64,000 nucleotides of DNA, from NCBI RefSeq assembly GCF_029277445.1, contig NZ_CP119566.1, positions 2,420,001 to 2,484,000 on the forward strand, given 5' to 3'. Shown here in pieces: positions 1 through 8,047 of this stretch (position 1 is the stretch's first letter; the number at the start of each line of letters is the position of its first letter). The position numbers were made by a program, and so were the translations under genes. This stretch comes from Pararhizobium qamdonense. GTDB lineage: Bacteria > Pseudomonadota > Alphaproteobacteria > Rhizobiales > Rhizobiaceae. The notes beneath the pieces were generated by a model that was not told the DNA's origin, did no database searches, and saw only the letters and a list, made by a program, of their open reading frames with translations.

Positions 1-1608
1 AGGAACGACGATGTTGATCGTATTGGGATCGACCACGGCAGCATCGCCCTTGTAGTGCATGACCATCTGCGGGAACATGATGGTGAGCCCGACCATGATG
101 ATCTGGATGCCGACGAACGGGACGGCGCCCCAATAAATCTGCCCCGTCGTGACAGGTTGCGTCACCTTGCCGGTAACCCTGTCGAGATAGGGCACCTTGG
201 CCGCCACCGAGCGCAGGTAAAACAGAGCGAAGCCGAAGGGCGGGTGCATGAAGCTCGTCTGCATGTTGATGCCCAGAAGCACGCCGAACCAGATGAGATC
301 GATGCCGAGCGCATTGGCCGCCGGCACGAGCAGCGGCACGATGATGAAGGCCAGTTCGAAGAAATCCAGGAAGAAGGCCAGGAAGAACACGAGCAGGTTG
401 ACCGTGATCAGGAAGCCGGTTTCGCCGCCGGGCATGGCGACCAGCAGATGTTCGACCCAGATATGGCCGTTGACGCCGTAGAAGGTCAGCGAAAACACCC
501 GCGCGCCGATCAGGATGAACAGCACGAAAGCCGACAGCCGCGTGGTGGCGGCCAGTGCCGAGCGGATCACCTCCATGCTCAGCCGCCCCTTGGCCGCCGC
601 CATGACGAGCGCGCCAACAGCACCCATCGCGCCGCCTTCGGTCGGCGTTGCGATGCCGAGGAAGATCGTGCCGAGCACCAGGAAGATCAGCGCCAGCGGC
701 GGGATCAGCACGATGATGACCTGCTGGGCCAGCCGCGACATCGCATTGACCTTCAGCCCCTTGTCCAGGAGGGCGACGATGTAGATGAAGCCGATACCGA
801 CGGTTGCGCCGAGAATATCGGCGTTTTCGCCATGTGCCGGGTAGAGATAGATATGGGCGGCATAGGCAAAGCCGGCCGCCACGATCAAGGCGATGATCAG
901 CGAGGTGACGCCGGAGCCGAGCGTGCGGGCTTCGAGCGGCAGGGCCGGCATGGAATCGCGCCGGACGAAGGTCATGATCAGGATATAGAGCATGTAGAGC
1001 CCGGTCAGAACCAGGCCGGGGATGAGCGCGCCGGCATACATGTCGCCAACGGAGCGGCCGAGCTGGTCGGCAAGGACGATCAGGACCAGCGATGGCGGGA
1101 TGATCTGTGCGAGCGTTCCGGACGCGGCAATGACGCCGGAGGCGACGCGGCGGTCATAGCCGTAGCGCAGCATGATCGGCAGCGAGATCAGGCCCATGGC
1201 GATGACGGATGCGGCAACCACGCCGGTGGTTGCGGCCAGAAGTGCGCCGACGAAAATGACCGCATAGGCAAGACCGCCCCGGATCGGGCCGAACAACTGG
1301 CCGATCGTGTCGAGCAGGTCTTCGGCCATGCCCGAGCGTTCCAGCACGATCCCCATGAAGGTGAAGAAGGGAATGGCGAGCAAAGTGTCGTTCGACATCA
1401 CCCCCCAGAAGCGATCGGGCAGGGCGTTGAGCAACGGCCAGGACAGGTTGATCGAGCCGCCGGACAAGGGCGCCAGTTCCACGCCGATGATGAAGAACAA
1501 AAGACCGTTGGCAGCCAGCGAAAAGGCGACGGGATAGCCAAGCAGCAGAAAGATGATCAGCGACACGAACATGATCGGCGCGAGATTGACGGCGATGAAT
1601 TCCATCAT
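1..1608 (-). CDS. dctM: TRAP transporter large permease, DctM family (3' end outside window)
   Basis: The reverse strand reads as one open frame of 536 codons with no stop before the window edge, so the C-terminus is missing. The product is a very hydrophobic protein with many predicted membrane helices, starting MMEFIAVNLAPIMF and containing GYPVAFSLAANG and the polar-in-membrane motif FFTFMGIVLERSGMAEDLLD typical of DctM subunits. DctM forms the transport channel of tripartite ATP-independent importers, driven by the sodium or proton gradient. The start ATG (1608-1606) overlaps the dctQ stop in an ATGA arrangement, so the two are translationally coupled. No dctP binding-protein gene lies upstream of dctQ; it may lie beyond the window edge. 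The substrate cannot be read from the sequence. Confidence 0.93.
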   Translation of the reverse strand, partial: MMEFIAVNLAPIMFVSLIIFLLLGYPVAFSLAANGLLFFIIGVELAPLSGGSINLSWPLLNALPDRFWGVMSNDTLLAIPFFTFMGIVLERSGMAEDLLDTIGQLFGPIRGGLAYAVIFVGALLAATTGVVAASVIAMGLISLPIMLRYGYDRRVASGVIAASGTLAQIIPPSLVLIVLADQLGRSVGDMYAGALIPGLVLTGLYMLYILIMTFVRRDSMPALPLEARTLGSGVTSLIIALIVAAGFAYAAHIYLYPAHGENADILGATVGIGFIYIVALLDKGLKVNAMSRLAQQVIIVLIPPLALIFLVLGTIFLGIATPTEGGAMGAVGALVMAAAKGRLSMEVIRSALAATTRLSAFVLFILIGARVFSLTFYGVNGHIWVEHLLVAMPGGETGFLITVNLLVFFLAFFLDFFELAFIIVPLLVPAANALGIDLIWFGVLLGINMQTSFMHPPFGFALFYLRSVAAKVPYLDRVTGKVTQPVTTGQIYWGAVPFVGIQIIMVGLTIMFPQMVMHYKGDAAVVDPNTINIVVP

Positions 1609-2180
1609 GGGCGTGCCTCCGGAACGGTGACATCGTCAAGCGGCGCATGGGTCGGCACATAGGGCGTCGGATCGTCCATATTGCCGGTCATGATTGCCAC
1701 CTTCTTGATGATCTCGGAGACGCCCTGGAGCGCCAGAAGCACGAAGCCGGCCAGGAGGATGGCCTTGGCCGGCCAGACGATCAGGCCGCCGGCGCTGGAA
1801 GACCCCTCCTGCGAGCGAACCGACATCAGCACGTAGGGGATGAGGTAATAGGTCATCAAAAGCACGAAGGGCATCAGGAAGAAGACATGCCCGAACAGGT
1901 CGATCCAATGCTGGGTGCGGCGCGAAAACTTGCCGTAGACCACGTCGATGCGGATATGTTCGTTCTGGCTAAGCGTGTAGGCGGCCGCGAGCATGAAGGC
2001 GGCCCCGAACAGGTACCATTGCGCCTCCAGCCAGGCGTTCGACGACATGTTGAATATCTTCCGGATGATGGCGTTGCCGGCGCTGACCAAGACGGCCACC
2101 AGGATCAGCCAGGAGACTGATTTGCCGATGATTTCCGTGACACGGTCAATGAGCCTGCTGAACCCGAGCAGTGCGGTCAT
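1605..2180 (-). CDS. dctQ: TRAP transporter small permease, DctQ family
   Basis: A 191-residue membrane protein with four predicted helices (about residues 18-37, 48-67, 90-112 and 132-152) and the central signature EHIRIDVVYGKFS, characteristic of DctQ subunits. DctQ pairs with DctM in the inner membrane and helps the periplasmic binding protein dock. The gene precedes dctM on the reverse strand with a 4-base ATGA overlap. The C-terminal tail after the last helix is polar and proline-rich. It is one of the larger DctQ types, which often go with binding proteins for organic acids, but this is only a family-level association. Confidence 0.92.
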   Translation of the reverse strand: MTALLGFSRLIDRVTEIIGKSVSWLILVAVLVSAGNAIIRKIFNMSSNAWLEAQWYLFGAAFMLAAAYTLSQNEHIRIDVVYGKFSRRTQHWIDLFGHVFFLMPFVLLMTYYLIPYVLMSVRSQEGSSSAGGLIVWPAKAILLAGFVLLALQGVSEIIKKVAIMTGNMDDPTPYVPTHAPLDDVTVPEARP

Positions 2181-2290
2181 ATAGGTTCCTCCCCGCTAAG
2201 CTGATTGTCGATTTTTATGGCCAAGCCTAGCCACAGTGCCGATTTCAAGCCCTGTTTCAAGTCTGGTTTCCGATTTTCCGGCCTAGTCCG

Positions 2291-2377
2291 CCACCGTCAT
2301 ACCAAAGTCGCATATAGGCTTTCCGCCTTTGCCTAAAGCTTGGGCAAAAACTGTGGGAAACCAGCGTATGACGGTGG
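2291..2377. repeat. 87-bp imperfect palindrome with 12-bp perfect terminal inverted repeats
   Basis: CCACCGTCATAC at 2291-2302 is repeated in perfect inverse as GTATGACGGTGG at 2366-2377. The interior is also partly self-complementary (TTTGCC against GGGCAAA around the centre near 2340). It sits in the 342-bp gap between the divergent dctQ and GH43 genes, and the rest of that gap shows no gene. It could be a small miniature inverted-repeat element or a structured regulatory site; no flanking target duplication is obvious. Confidence 0.6.
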
Positions 2378-2522
2378 ATGACGTGGGCTGGATTGCGCCC
2401 GCAAGACCAGTGGCCGGCCGAGTCGAAAAGGCAGGGATGCCGCTCGCGGAACCGGGCAGGGGTTGAATTTCCCATCGGTTTGAGGCCGTATGGCGTTCCG
2501 AGAAACATGAGGTACGTCCATC

Positions 2523-4142
2523 ATGACCGCGACGATCCGCAATCCGATCCTGCCCGGTTTCAATCCGGACCCCTCGATCTGCCGCGTCGGCGATGACTAT
2601 TATATCGCCACCTCGACCTTCGAATGGTATCCGGGCGTGCAGATCCACCATTCCCGCGATCTGGTGAATTGGACCCTGGTGCGTCGGCCGCTGGAACGGG
2701 CGAGCCAGCTCGACATGCGCGGCAATCCCGACAGCTGCGGTGTCTGGGCGCCGTGCCTGTCGTTTGCGGACGGTCTGTTCTATCTGGTCTATACCGACGT
2801 CAAGCGCTTCGACGGCAATTTCAAGGACGCCCACAACTACATCGTCACGTCACCAACGATCGAAGGCGCATGGTCGGAGCCGGTCTATGTCAATTCCTCA
2901 GGCTTCGACCCGTCGCTGTTTCACGATGACGACGGGCGCACATGGTTTCTCAACATGCAGTGGAACCACCGCACCGAGAGTTTTGGCGGCGCGCCGAAAT
3001 CCCCGGCCTTCGACGGCATTCTCCTGCAGGAATGGGACCCCATCACGAAAACGCTGACCGGCCCGATCCGCAATATCTTTGCCGGCAGCGCGCAGGGGCT
3101 TGTCGAGGGGCCGCATCTGTTCAAGCGCGACGGCTGGTACTACCTGACCACGGCCGAAGGCGGCACCGGTTACGATCACGCGGTGACCATGGCGCGCGCC
3201 CGAACCATCGAGGGTCCCTACGAGATGCACCCGCAGACGCATCTGATCACCTCCAAGGACAATCCGGAAGCGGCGCTGCAAAGGGCAGGGCATGGCCAAT
3301 ATGTCGAAACGCCGGATGGCCAGGCCTACCACACCCACCTGACCGGGCGGCCGCTTGCGCCGCACCGGCGCTGTACGCTCGGGCGCGAGACGGGCTTGCA
3401 GAAATGCGTCTGGGGCGATGACGGCTGGCTTTATCTTGCACAGGGCGGTGTCGTGCCCGCGGTCGATGTTCCGGCGCCGGGCGAGGCCGCCGTCATCGAG
3501 AAACGCTCACGCTTGGAAACGGGGTTCGATGGCCCGCATTTGCCGATGGAGTTCCAATGGCTGCGCACGCCGGTGCCGGAGCGGATCTTCTCGCTGACGG
3601 AGCGGCCGGGGCATCTCAGGCTGTTTGGCCGCGAAAGCATCGGCAGCTGGTTCGAGCAGGCGCTGGTGGCGCGGCGCCAGGAACATCACGCCTTTCGCGC
3701 CGAAACCGTGGTCGAATTCGCTCCGGACACCTATCAGCAGGCGGCGGGGCTCACCCACTATTACAACCGCCACAAATTCCATGCGATCGTGGTGACGCTG
3801 CATGAACAACTCGGCCGGGTGGTGACGATCTTTTCGTGCAATGGCGATTTTCCCCATAGCCGCATGACCTTCCCGGTCGAAAGCGGCGTTTCCGTGCCCG
3901 TAGGCTGGGTGCATCTGGCCATGGAGATCCGCGACAACGATCTGCAGTTCTTCTGGCACCCCGAAGGAGACCCGGACTGGCGCAAACTTGGCCCCTTGCT
4001 CGATGCCGGTATGGTCTCCGACGAGGGCGGCCGGGGCGAACATGGCTCGTTTACCGGCGCTTTTGCCGGTGTCTTCGCCTTCGACACATCGGGCAGGGCG
4101 CAGGTGGCGGATTTCAGCCGATTTTCCTATGAGGCGCTTTGA
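2523..4142 (+). CDS. Glycoside hydrolase family 43 beta-xylosidase-like enzyme
   Basis: A 539-residue cytoplasmic protein without a signal peptide. It opens with IRNPILPGFNPDPSICRVGD, where Asp16 in NPDPSI matches the GH43 catalytic base. The transition-state Asp lies in GFDPSLFHDDDG and the general acid Glu in LVEGPHLFKRDGWYYL. The C-terminal half resembles the beta-sandwich domain usual in the long GH43 xylosidases (XynB type). The family releases xylose or arabinose from short xylo-oligosaccharides inside the cell; the exact substrate is not certain. A GAGGT ribosome-binding site precedes the ATG at 2523. The gene is divergent from dctQM, which might import a related substrate, though nothing shows co-regulation. 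Confidence 0.9.
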   Translation: MTATIRNPILPGFNPDPSICRVGDDYYIATSTFEWYPGVQIHHSRDLVNWTLVRRPLERASQLDMRGNPDSCGVWAPCLSFADGLFYLVYTDVKRFDGNFKDAHNYIVTSPTIEGAWSEPVYVNSSGFDPSLFHDDDGRTWFLNMQWNHRTESFGGAPKSPAFDGILLQEWDPITKTLTGPIRNIFAGSAQGLVEGPHLFKRDGWYYLTTAEGGTGYDHAVTMARARTIEGPYEMHPQTHLITSKDNPEAALQRAGHGQYVETPDGQAYHTHLTGRPLAPHRRCTLGRETGLQKCVWGDDGWLYLAQGGVVPAVDVPAPGEAAVIEKRSRLETGFDGPHLPMEFQWLRTPVPERIFSLTERPGHLRLFGRESIGSWFEQALVARRQEHHAFRAETVVEFAPDTYQQAAGLTHYYNRHKFHAIVVTLHEQLGRVVTIFSCNGDFPHSRMTFPVESGVSVPVGWVHLAMEIRDNDLQFFWHPEGDPDWRKLGPLLDAGMVSDEGGRGEHGSFTGAFAGVFAFDTSGRAQVADFSRFSYEAL

Positions 4143-4167
4143 AACGAGGTTGCAAGTTTGCGCGTTG

Positions 4168-4213
4168 TATCAGTTAATGCTTATAATTAACTGATATCAT
4201 TACAATTTTGTAA
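4168..4213. promoter_or_regulatory. AT-rich inverted repeats upstream of the RcnB-like gene
   Basis: TATCAGTTAAT (4168-4178) and ATTAACTGATA (4186-4196) form a perfect 11-bp inverted repeat with a 7-base spacer, followed by the palindrome TTACAATTTTGTAA (4200-4213). The stretch is much more AT-rich than its surroundings and lies 70-115 bases before the start at 4284. It may be an operator/promoter region, or a terminator for the GH43 gene; which one cannot be told from sequence. Confidence 0.4.
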
Positions 4214-4283
4214 TTTTATGTTTCAGTTTCCGTTCATCTTTGCAGGCGTAGATTCAGGGTGTCAAAAACGAAAGGACACCCCG

Positions 4284-4637
4284 ATGAAACGTCTGATGAT
4301 TGCGCTGGTTGCAAGCTCCTTCCTGACAGCACCGATGGCTTTCGCCCAGCCGGCGCGGCCCTTCGAAGTCGCTCAGGCCAAGGAGCGCCATGTCGAAAAA
4401 CGCGTTTACAGAAACGGCAATACCAAGATTGTTGAAAAGAACGTCGTTGTTAAGAAGCGCTGGGCGCGCGGTCAGCGCCTATCTGCGGCAGAACGCCGCC
4501 GCATTGCCGCCGTTAACGATTACCGCCGCTACAAGCTGCGCGCGCCGCCGCGTGGACAGCAGTGGGTTCGCGTCGACAACAACTTCCTTCTGATCAGCGT
4601 CGCCACCGGCGTCATCGTCAATCTGGCAACGCGCTGA
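4284..4637 (+). CDS. Small secreted RcnB-like protein
   Basis: A 117-residue protein starting MKRLMIALVASSFLTAPMAFA, a clear signal peptide with likely cleavage after the AFA at residues 19-21. The mature part is strongly basic (KRVYRNGNTKIVEKNVVVKKRWARG), then has RAPPRGQQWVRVDNNFLLISVATGVI, the pattern of the RcnB/YohN periplasmic family. RcnB in E. coli modulates nickel/cobalt efflux, but rhizobial relatives are mostly uncharacterised, so a metal role is only suggestive. The ATG at 4284 was chosen because an AAAGGA site lies just before it. Residues 25-30 read PFEVAQ, a hexapeptide also found near the N-terminus of the OmpA-family protein at 55.5 kb. Confidence 0.8.
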   Translation: MKRLMIALVASSFLTAPMAFAQPARPFEVAQAKERHVEKRVYRNGNTKIVEKNVVVKKRWARGQRLSAAERRRIAAVNDYRRYKLRAPPRGQQWVRVDNNFLLISVATGVIVNLATR

Positions 4638-4655
4638 TCGCTTGATGTGACTGAC

Positions 4656-4689
4656 AAAAAAGGGCGGCGTTGAATGCCGTCCTTTTTTT
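4656..4689. terminator. Bidirectional rho-independent terminator
   Basis: An A6-GGGCGGC arm (4656-4668), a loop of GTTGAAT, and a GCCGTCC-T7 arm (4676-4689) form a stem with one G-T pair and flanking A and T tracts. It lies between the convergent RcnB-like and CobW-family genes and can serve both strands. Confidence 0.85.
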
Positions 4690-4720
4690 GCGAGATTGGG
4701 GCGGCCGTTGTTCCGGCGGC

Positions 4721-5926
4721 CTAATTTGCCCGTGCCGACCAGTCCGTAAACGGGTCCGGCAGTGCCCGCCAGCGATCGGGCGTGAAGGCGTCGGCATCAA
4801 CCAGACACTCATCGAGTTCCGCTTCCAGGTTAGCCTGATCCATCGGATCGGCGCCGATGAAGACGATTTCCTGGCGCCGGTCGCCCCAGACGGGATCGAG
4901 ATAGGGCTTCATCATCGACAGAAAGCCCGGATCATCCGGCCATTGGGCTTTCGGCACGGCCGACCACCACAGTCCCATTTTCGAGGTGCGCACCATCGGC
5001 CCGGCCTGGCTGAGTTCGCCGGCGTGATGCGGCCGTGTCGCCAGCCAGAAGAAGCCCTTGGCCCGTACCACCCCCGGCCAGGGCCGGTGAACGAAATCGT
5101 GAAACCGCGCGGGATCGAAGGGTTTTTTTGCCCGGTAGACGAAGGAGCGGATGCCATATTCCTCGGTTTCAGGAATATGGTCCTTGAAGCCGTTGAGTTC
5201 CTTGTACCAGAGCGGATGCTGCTCGGCCTTGAGCATGTCGAACAGGCCGGTGCCGAGCACTTGCCGCAGCGCCACCTTGCCGAAATCCGTCTCGATCAGC
5301 CGCGCATCGGCATTGAGCCCGGCGATGATTTTGCGGGCGGCATCCCGTTGTTCGGGCGTTGCGCTTCCCGTCTTGTTGAGAATGACGACATCTGCAAATT
5401 CGATCTGCTCGACCAGGAGATCGACAAGCGTGCGGTTGTCGTTTTCCCCGGCAGTATCGCCGCGCTCGGCCAGAAAGTCGGCTGAGGAGTAGTCGCCGAG
5501 CAGGCTGACCGCATCGACCACGGTGACCATCGTGTCGAGCCGGGCGACATCGGCAAGGCTGTTGCCGTGCTCGTCTCGGAATTCGAATGTGGTTGCGACG
5601 GGCAGGGGTTCGGCGATGCCGGTGGATTCGATCAGCAGATAATCGAACCGGTCCTGCTCGGCGAGCTTGCGTACTTCGTTCAAAAGATCGTCGCGCAGCG
5701 TGCAGCAGATGCAGCCATTGGTCATCTCGACCAGCTGTTCCTCGGTCCGCGACAGGTTGGCGCCGCCTTCGCGCACCAGGGCCGCATCGATATTGACCTC
5801 GCTCATATCGTTGACGATGACGGCGACCCGCAGTCCGTCGCGATTGTTGAGGATGTGATTGAGCACCGTGGTCTTTCCGGCCCCGAGGAAGCCGGACAGC
5901 ACAGTGACCGGAAGTTTGTCGGACAT
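4721..5926 (-). CDS. CobW/COG0523-family GTPase, probable zinc metallochaperone
   Basis: A 401-residue G3E GTPase. Walker A is GFLGAGKTT (residues 12-20), the metal-binding CxCC signature is GCICC (about 72-76), and the guanine-specificity site is NKTG, a variant of NKxD. The C-terminal CobW domain has [23 protein letters not shown]0523 proteins use GTP to deliver metal to client enzymes, and Zur-controlled members (ZigA/ZagA/YciC type) act in zinc limitation. Zinc is supported here by the neighbouring znu/zur genes and by a near-perfect Zur-type palindrome 12 bases upstream of the start. The AAGGAT site fits the ATG at 5926. A cobalt role (true CobW) is less likely because the cobalamin genes lie 30 kb away. 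Confidence 0.88.
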   Translation of the reverse strand: MSDKLPVTVLSGFLGAGKTTVLNHILNNRDGLRVAVIVNDMSEVNIDAALVREGGANLSRTEEQLVEMTNGCICCTLRDDLLNEVRKLAEQDRFDYLLIESTGIAEPLPVATTFEFRDEHGNSLADVARLDTMVTVVDAVSLLGDYSSADFLAERGDTAGENDNRTLVDLLVEQIEFADVVILNKTGSATPEQRDAARKIIAGLNADARLIETDFGKVALRQVLGTGLFDMLKAEQHPLWYKELNGFKDHIPETEEYGIRSFVYRAKKPFDPARFHDFVHRPWPGVVRAKGFFWLATRPHHAGELSQAGPMVRTSKMGLWWSAVPKAQWPDDPGFLSMMKPYLDPVWGDRRQEIVFIGADPMDQANLEAELDECLVDADAFTPDRWRALPDPFTDWSARAN

Positions 5927-5938
5927 GCATCTATCCTT

Positions 5939-5957
5939 AATGTTATACTATTACATT
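5939..5957. promoter_or_regulatory. Zur box upstream of the CobW-family gene
   Basis: The sequence AATGTTATACTATTACATT is a 19-bp palindrome whose 8-bp arms differ at one base. It matches the enterobacterial Zur core AATGTTATAnTATAACATT at all but one fixed position. It abuts the ribosome-binding site, so zinc-loaded Zur bound here would block transcription directly. The consensus is from memory of the family; binding is inferred. Confidence 0.75.
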
Positions 5958-5971
5958 CGATGATCTGAAAA

Positions 5972-5997
5972 AGGCGGACCTGGGGCCCGCCTCGTTC
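5972..5997 (-). terminator. Terminator after znuA
   Basis: On the reverse strand AGGCGG (5992-5987) pairs with CCGCCT (5977-5972) around a GC-rich loop and runs into TTTTTC. It lies 20-45 bases after the znuA stop and separates znuA from the CobW-family transcript. Confidence 0.65.
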
Positions 5998-6017
5998 AGT
6001 CGCCTGGGAGGAACGCG

Positions 6018-7013
6018 TCAGCTGCCGGAGGAGAGGCAGGTCTTCAGCGATGTGCCGATCCCCTCCATCAGCTGGAAATAGAGGTCCGGGCCGGCATCGA
6101 GGGTTGCTGCTTCCGGATCCAGCGTGCCGGATTTTGCCGGCGTGCCTTCCAGCACGACATTGACGAGCTTGGGTTCGAACTGCGGCTCGGCAAAGACGCA
6201 GGTTGCGCCGAGTTCGACGATCTTTTCGTGGATTTGCTTCAAACGCGCAGCACCCGGCAGCGTTTCCGGGCTGACCGTGATCGATCCCGCCACCTTCACA
6301 TGATAGCGATGCTCGAAATACTGATAGGCATCATGAAAGACGATGAAGGGCTTGTCCTTGATGGGGGCGACAGTCTCAGCAATCTGTTTGTCGAGCGCAT
6401 CGAGCCGGATGCCGAGCGCCTCCAGATTGGCCTTGTAGGCGGCCGCGTTGTCCGGATCGGCAGCCGTCAGCGTGGCCTCGATCTGTGCAGCCATGGCCTT
6501 GGCATTGGCAGGATCAAGCCACAGATGCATGTCGAATTCGCCCTCGTCATGGTGATGACCGGCTTCTTCATGGGCGTGACCCTCTGCACCCTCTGCGCTG
6601 GCGTCATGCTCGTCGCCGTCGTCATGGGCCTCAAACGCTCCGCCTTCGCGGAATTTCAGCTTTTCAAGACCGGGGGCGTCGTCAAGCTCGACGATCTCAG
6701 CGCCGCTGCCGAGCGATTCCAGCGGCTTTTCCAGAAAGGCTTCCAGCCCGTGGCCGACCCAGAAGACGATGTTGGCCTTTTCCAGGGCTGCGGCATTGGA
6801 CGGTTTCATGCTGTAGGTGTGCGGCGAGGCGGCACCTTCGACGATCAGTGCCGGCTCGCCGACACCCTGCATGATCGAGGCGACCAGGGAGTGGATCGGC
6901 TTGATCGAGACGACGACATTGGGGACTTCGGCATGGGCCGTGCCCGCCGCCAGAAGCATGGAGGGGGCGAATATCAGCGCCGATGTCAAAAGGAGGGAAT
7001 TTTTCAGGCTCAT
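6018..7013 (-). CDS. znuA: Zinc ABC transporter substrate-binding protein ZnuA
   Basis: A 331-residue cluster A-I periplasmic metal-binding protein with a signal peptide (residues 1-28, cleavage near AHA-EV). The likely zinc ligands are His65 (SPHTYS), His163 (MHLWLDP) and His227 (FHDAYQ). Between the first two lies a His/Asp/Glu-rich loop (about 129-160) with runs such as HAHEEAGHHHDEGEFD, the hallmark of ZnuA rather than manganese-binding relatives. Two cysteines (272 and near 325) could form the family disulfide. It captures zinc in the periplasm and hands it to ZnuBC. The gene is divergent from znuC, with two palindromes resembling Zur boxes in the shared intergenic region, so repression under zinc sufficiency is expected. 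Confidence 0.95.
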   Translation of the reverse strand: MSLKNSLLLTSALIFAPSMLLAAGTAHAEVPNVVVSIKPIHSLVASIMQGVGEPALIVEGAASPHTYSMKPSNAAALEKANIVFWVGHGLEAFLEKPLESLGSGAEIVELDDAPGLEKLKFREGGAFEAHDDGDEHDASAEGAEGHAHEEAGHHHDEGEFDMHLWLDPANAKAMAAQIEATLTAADPDNAAAYKANLEALGIRLDALDKQIAETVAPIKDKPFIVFHDAYQYFEHRYHVKVAGSITVSPETLPGAARLKQIHEKIVELGATCVFAEPQFEPKLVNVVLEGTPAKSGTLDPEAATLDAGPDLYFQLMEGIGTSLKTCLSSGS

Positions 7014-7038
7014 GCGGGGACTCCTGTCTTGTAAATCA

Positions 7039-7055
7039 ATGTAATGTTATTACAT
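7039..7055. promoter_or_regulatory. Zur-type palindrome 1 between znuA and znuC
   Basis: ATGTAATGTTATTACAT is a perfect 7-bp inverted repeat around GTT. It ends 26 bases upstream of the znuA start and shares the TAATGTTAT core with the site before the CobW-family gene. Confidence 0.7.
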
Positions 7056-7061
7056 CAATTG

Positions 7062-7076
7062 CGTTATGCTATAACG
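7062..7076. promoter_or_regulatory. Zur-type palindrome 2 between znuA and znuC
   Basis: CGTTATGCTATAACG is a perfect 6-bp inverted repeat around GCT, matching the inner GTTATAnTATAAC part of the Zur consensus. It lies six bases from palindrome 1 and 41 bases upstream of the znuC start, so one site may serve each divergent promoter. Confidence 0.65.
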
Positions 7077-7117
7077 TGTGGCATAGCGGCTGGCAACACC
7101 CCATCCGGATTTTTTTG

Positions 7118-8047
7118 ATGCTGAATTTTCACAAGTCCGACCAGGCAGCGCTCGTCTCGCTCAACAATGCCGGTATCCGCCGCAATGGCCGCTGGCTGGT
7201 GCGCGGCGTCGAGTTTTCGATCAGCAGGGGCGAGATCGTCACGCTGATCGGCCCCAATGGTTCCGGCAAATCGACGACGGCGAAGGCTGCGATCGGCGTC
7301 TTGAAGCCGGACGAGGGCTGGGTCGAGAAAATGCCGGGGCTGAAGGTCGGCTATGTGCCGCAGAAGCTTTCGATCGACTGGACGCTGCCTTTGACCGTGG
7401 AGCGGCTGATGACGCTGACCGGGCCGCTGAAGGGCCGCGAGGTCGAGGAAGCGCTGCATTCGACCGGCATTGCCCATCTTGCCCGCGCCGAGGTGCAGCA
7501 TCTCTCCGGCGGCGAGTTCCAGCGCGCTTTGCTTGCCCGCGCCATTGCCCGCAAGCCTGATCTGCTCGTCCTCGACGAGCCGGTGCAAGGCGTGGATTTT
7601 TCCGGCGAGATCGCGCTTTACGATTTGATCAAATCTATCCGCAACCGGACCGGCTGCGGTATCCTGCTGATCTCCCATGATCTGCATGTGGTGATGGCCG
7701 AGACCGATACGGTGATCTGCCTCAACGGCCATGTCTGCTGTCGTGGCACGCCGCAGATGGTCAGCCAGAGCCCGGAATACCTGAAATTGTTTGGCAGCCG
7801 CGCCGCCAAGTCGCTGGCGGTCTACAGCCACGACCACGACCATACCCATCTGCCGGATGGCCGCGTGTTGCACACCGATGGCAGCATTACCGAACATTGC
7901 CATCCCGGTGATGGCCACCATCACGAGGGTGACCAGGACAGCGGCCACGATCACGGCGGGCAGGATCACGTTCACGGACCCGATTGCGGCTGCGGCTACA
8001 AGAGCCGGCTGCAGGGCTATGACACCAAGGAGAGCGGCCGTGTTTGA
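7118..8047 (+). CDS. znuC: Zinc ABC transporter ATP-binding protein ZnuC
   Basis: A 309-residue ABC ATPase. Walker A is GPNGSGKS (residues 45-52), the signature is LSGGEFQRALLARA, and Walker B is LLVLDEP. A long C-terminal tail after the ATPase core is rich in histidine (SHDHDHTHLPDG, then HCHPGDGHHHEGDQ and HDHGGQDHVHGPDCGCG), which suggests zinc binding or sensing on the cytoplasmic side. ATP hydrolysis drives zinc import through ZnuB. The ATG at 7118 was chosen because the frame upstream crosses the Zur palindromes. The gene overlaps znuB by 8 bases, and its promoter region is shared with divergent znuA. Confidence 0.95.
   Translation: MLNFHKSDQAALVSLNNAGIRRNGRWLVRGVEFSISRGEIVTLIGPNGSGKSTTAKAAIGVLKPDEGWVEKMPGLKVGYVPQKLSIDWTLPLTVERLMTLTGPLKGREVEEALHSTGIAHLARAEVQHLSGGEFQRALLARAIARKPDLLVLDEPVQGVDFSGEIALYDLIKSIRNRTGCGILLISHDLHVVMAETDTVICLNGHVCCRGTPQMVSQSPEYLKLFGSRAAKSLAVYSHDHDHTHLPDGRVLHTDGSITEHCHPGDGHHHEGDQDSGHDHGGQDHVHGPDCGCGYKSRLQGYDTKESGRV

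Noticed and set aside
55-1662. A 535-codon open frame opposite dctM
   Set aside because: Antisense to a clear membrane transporter; the translation is almost all charged residues, as expected from the complement of hydrophobic codons.
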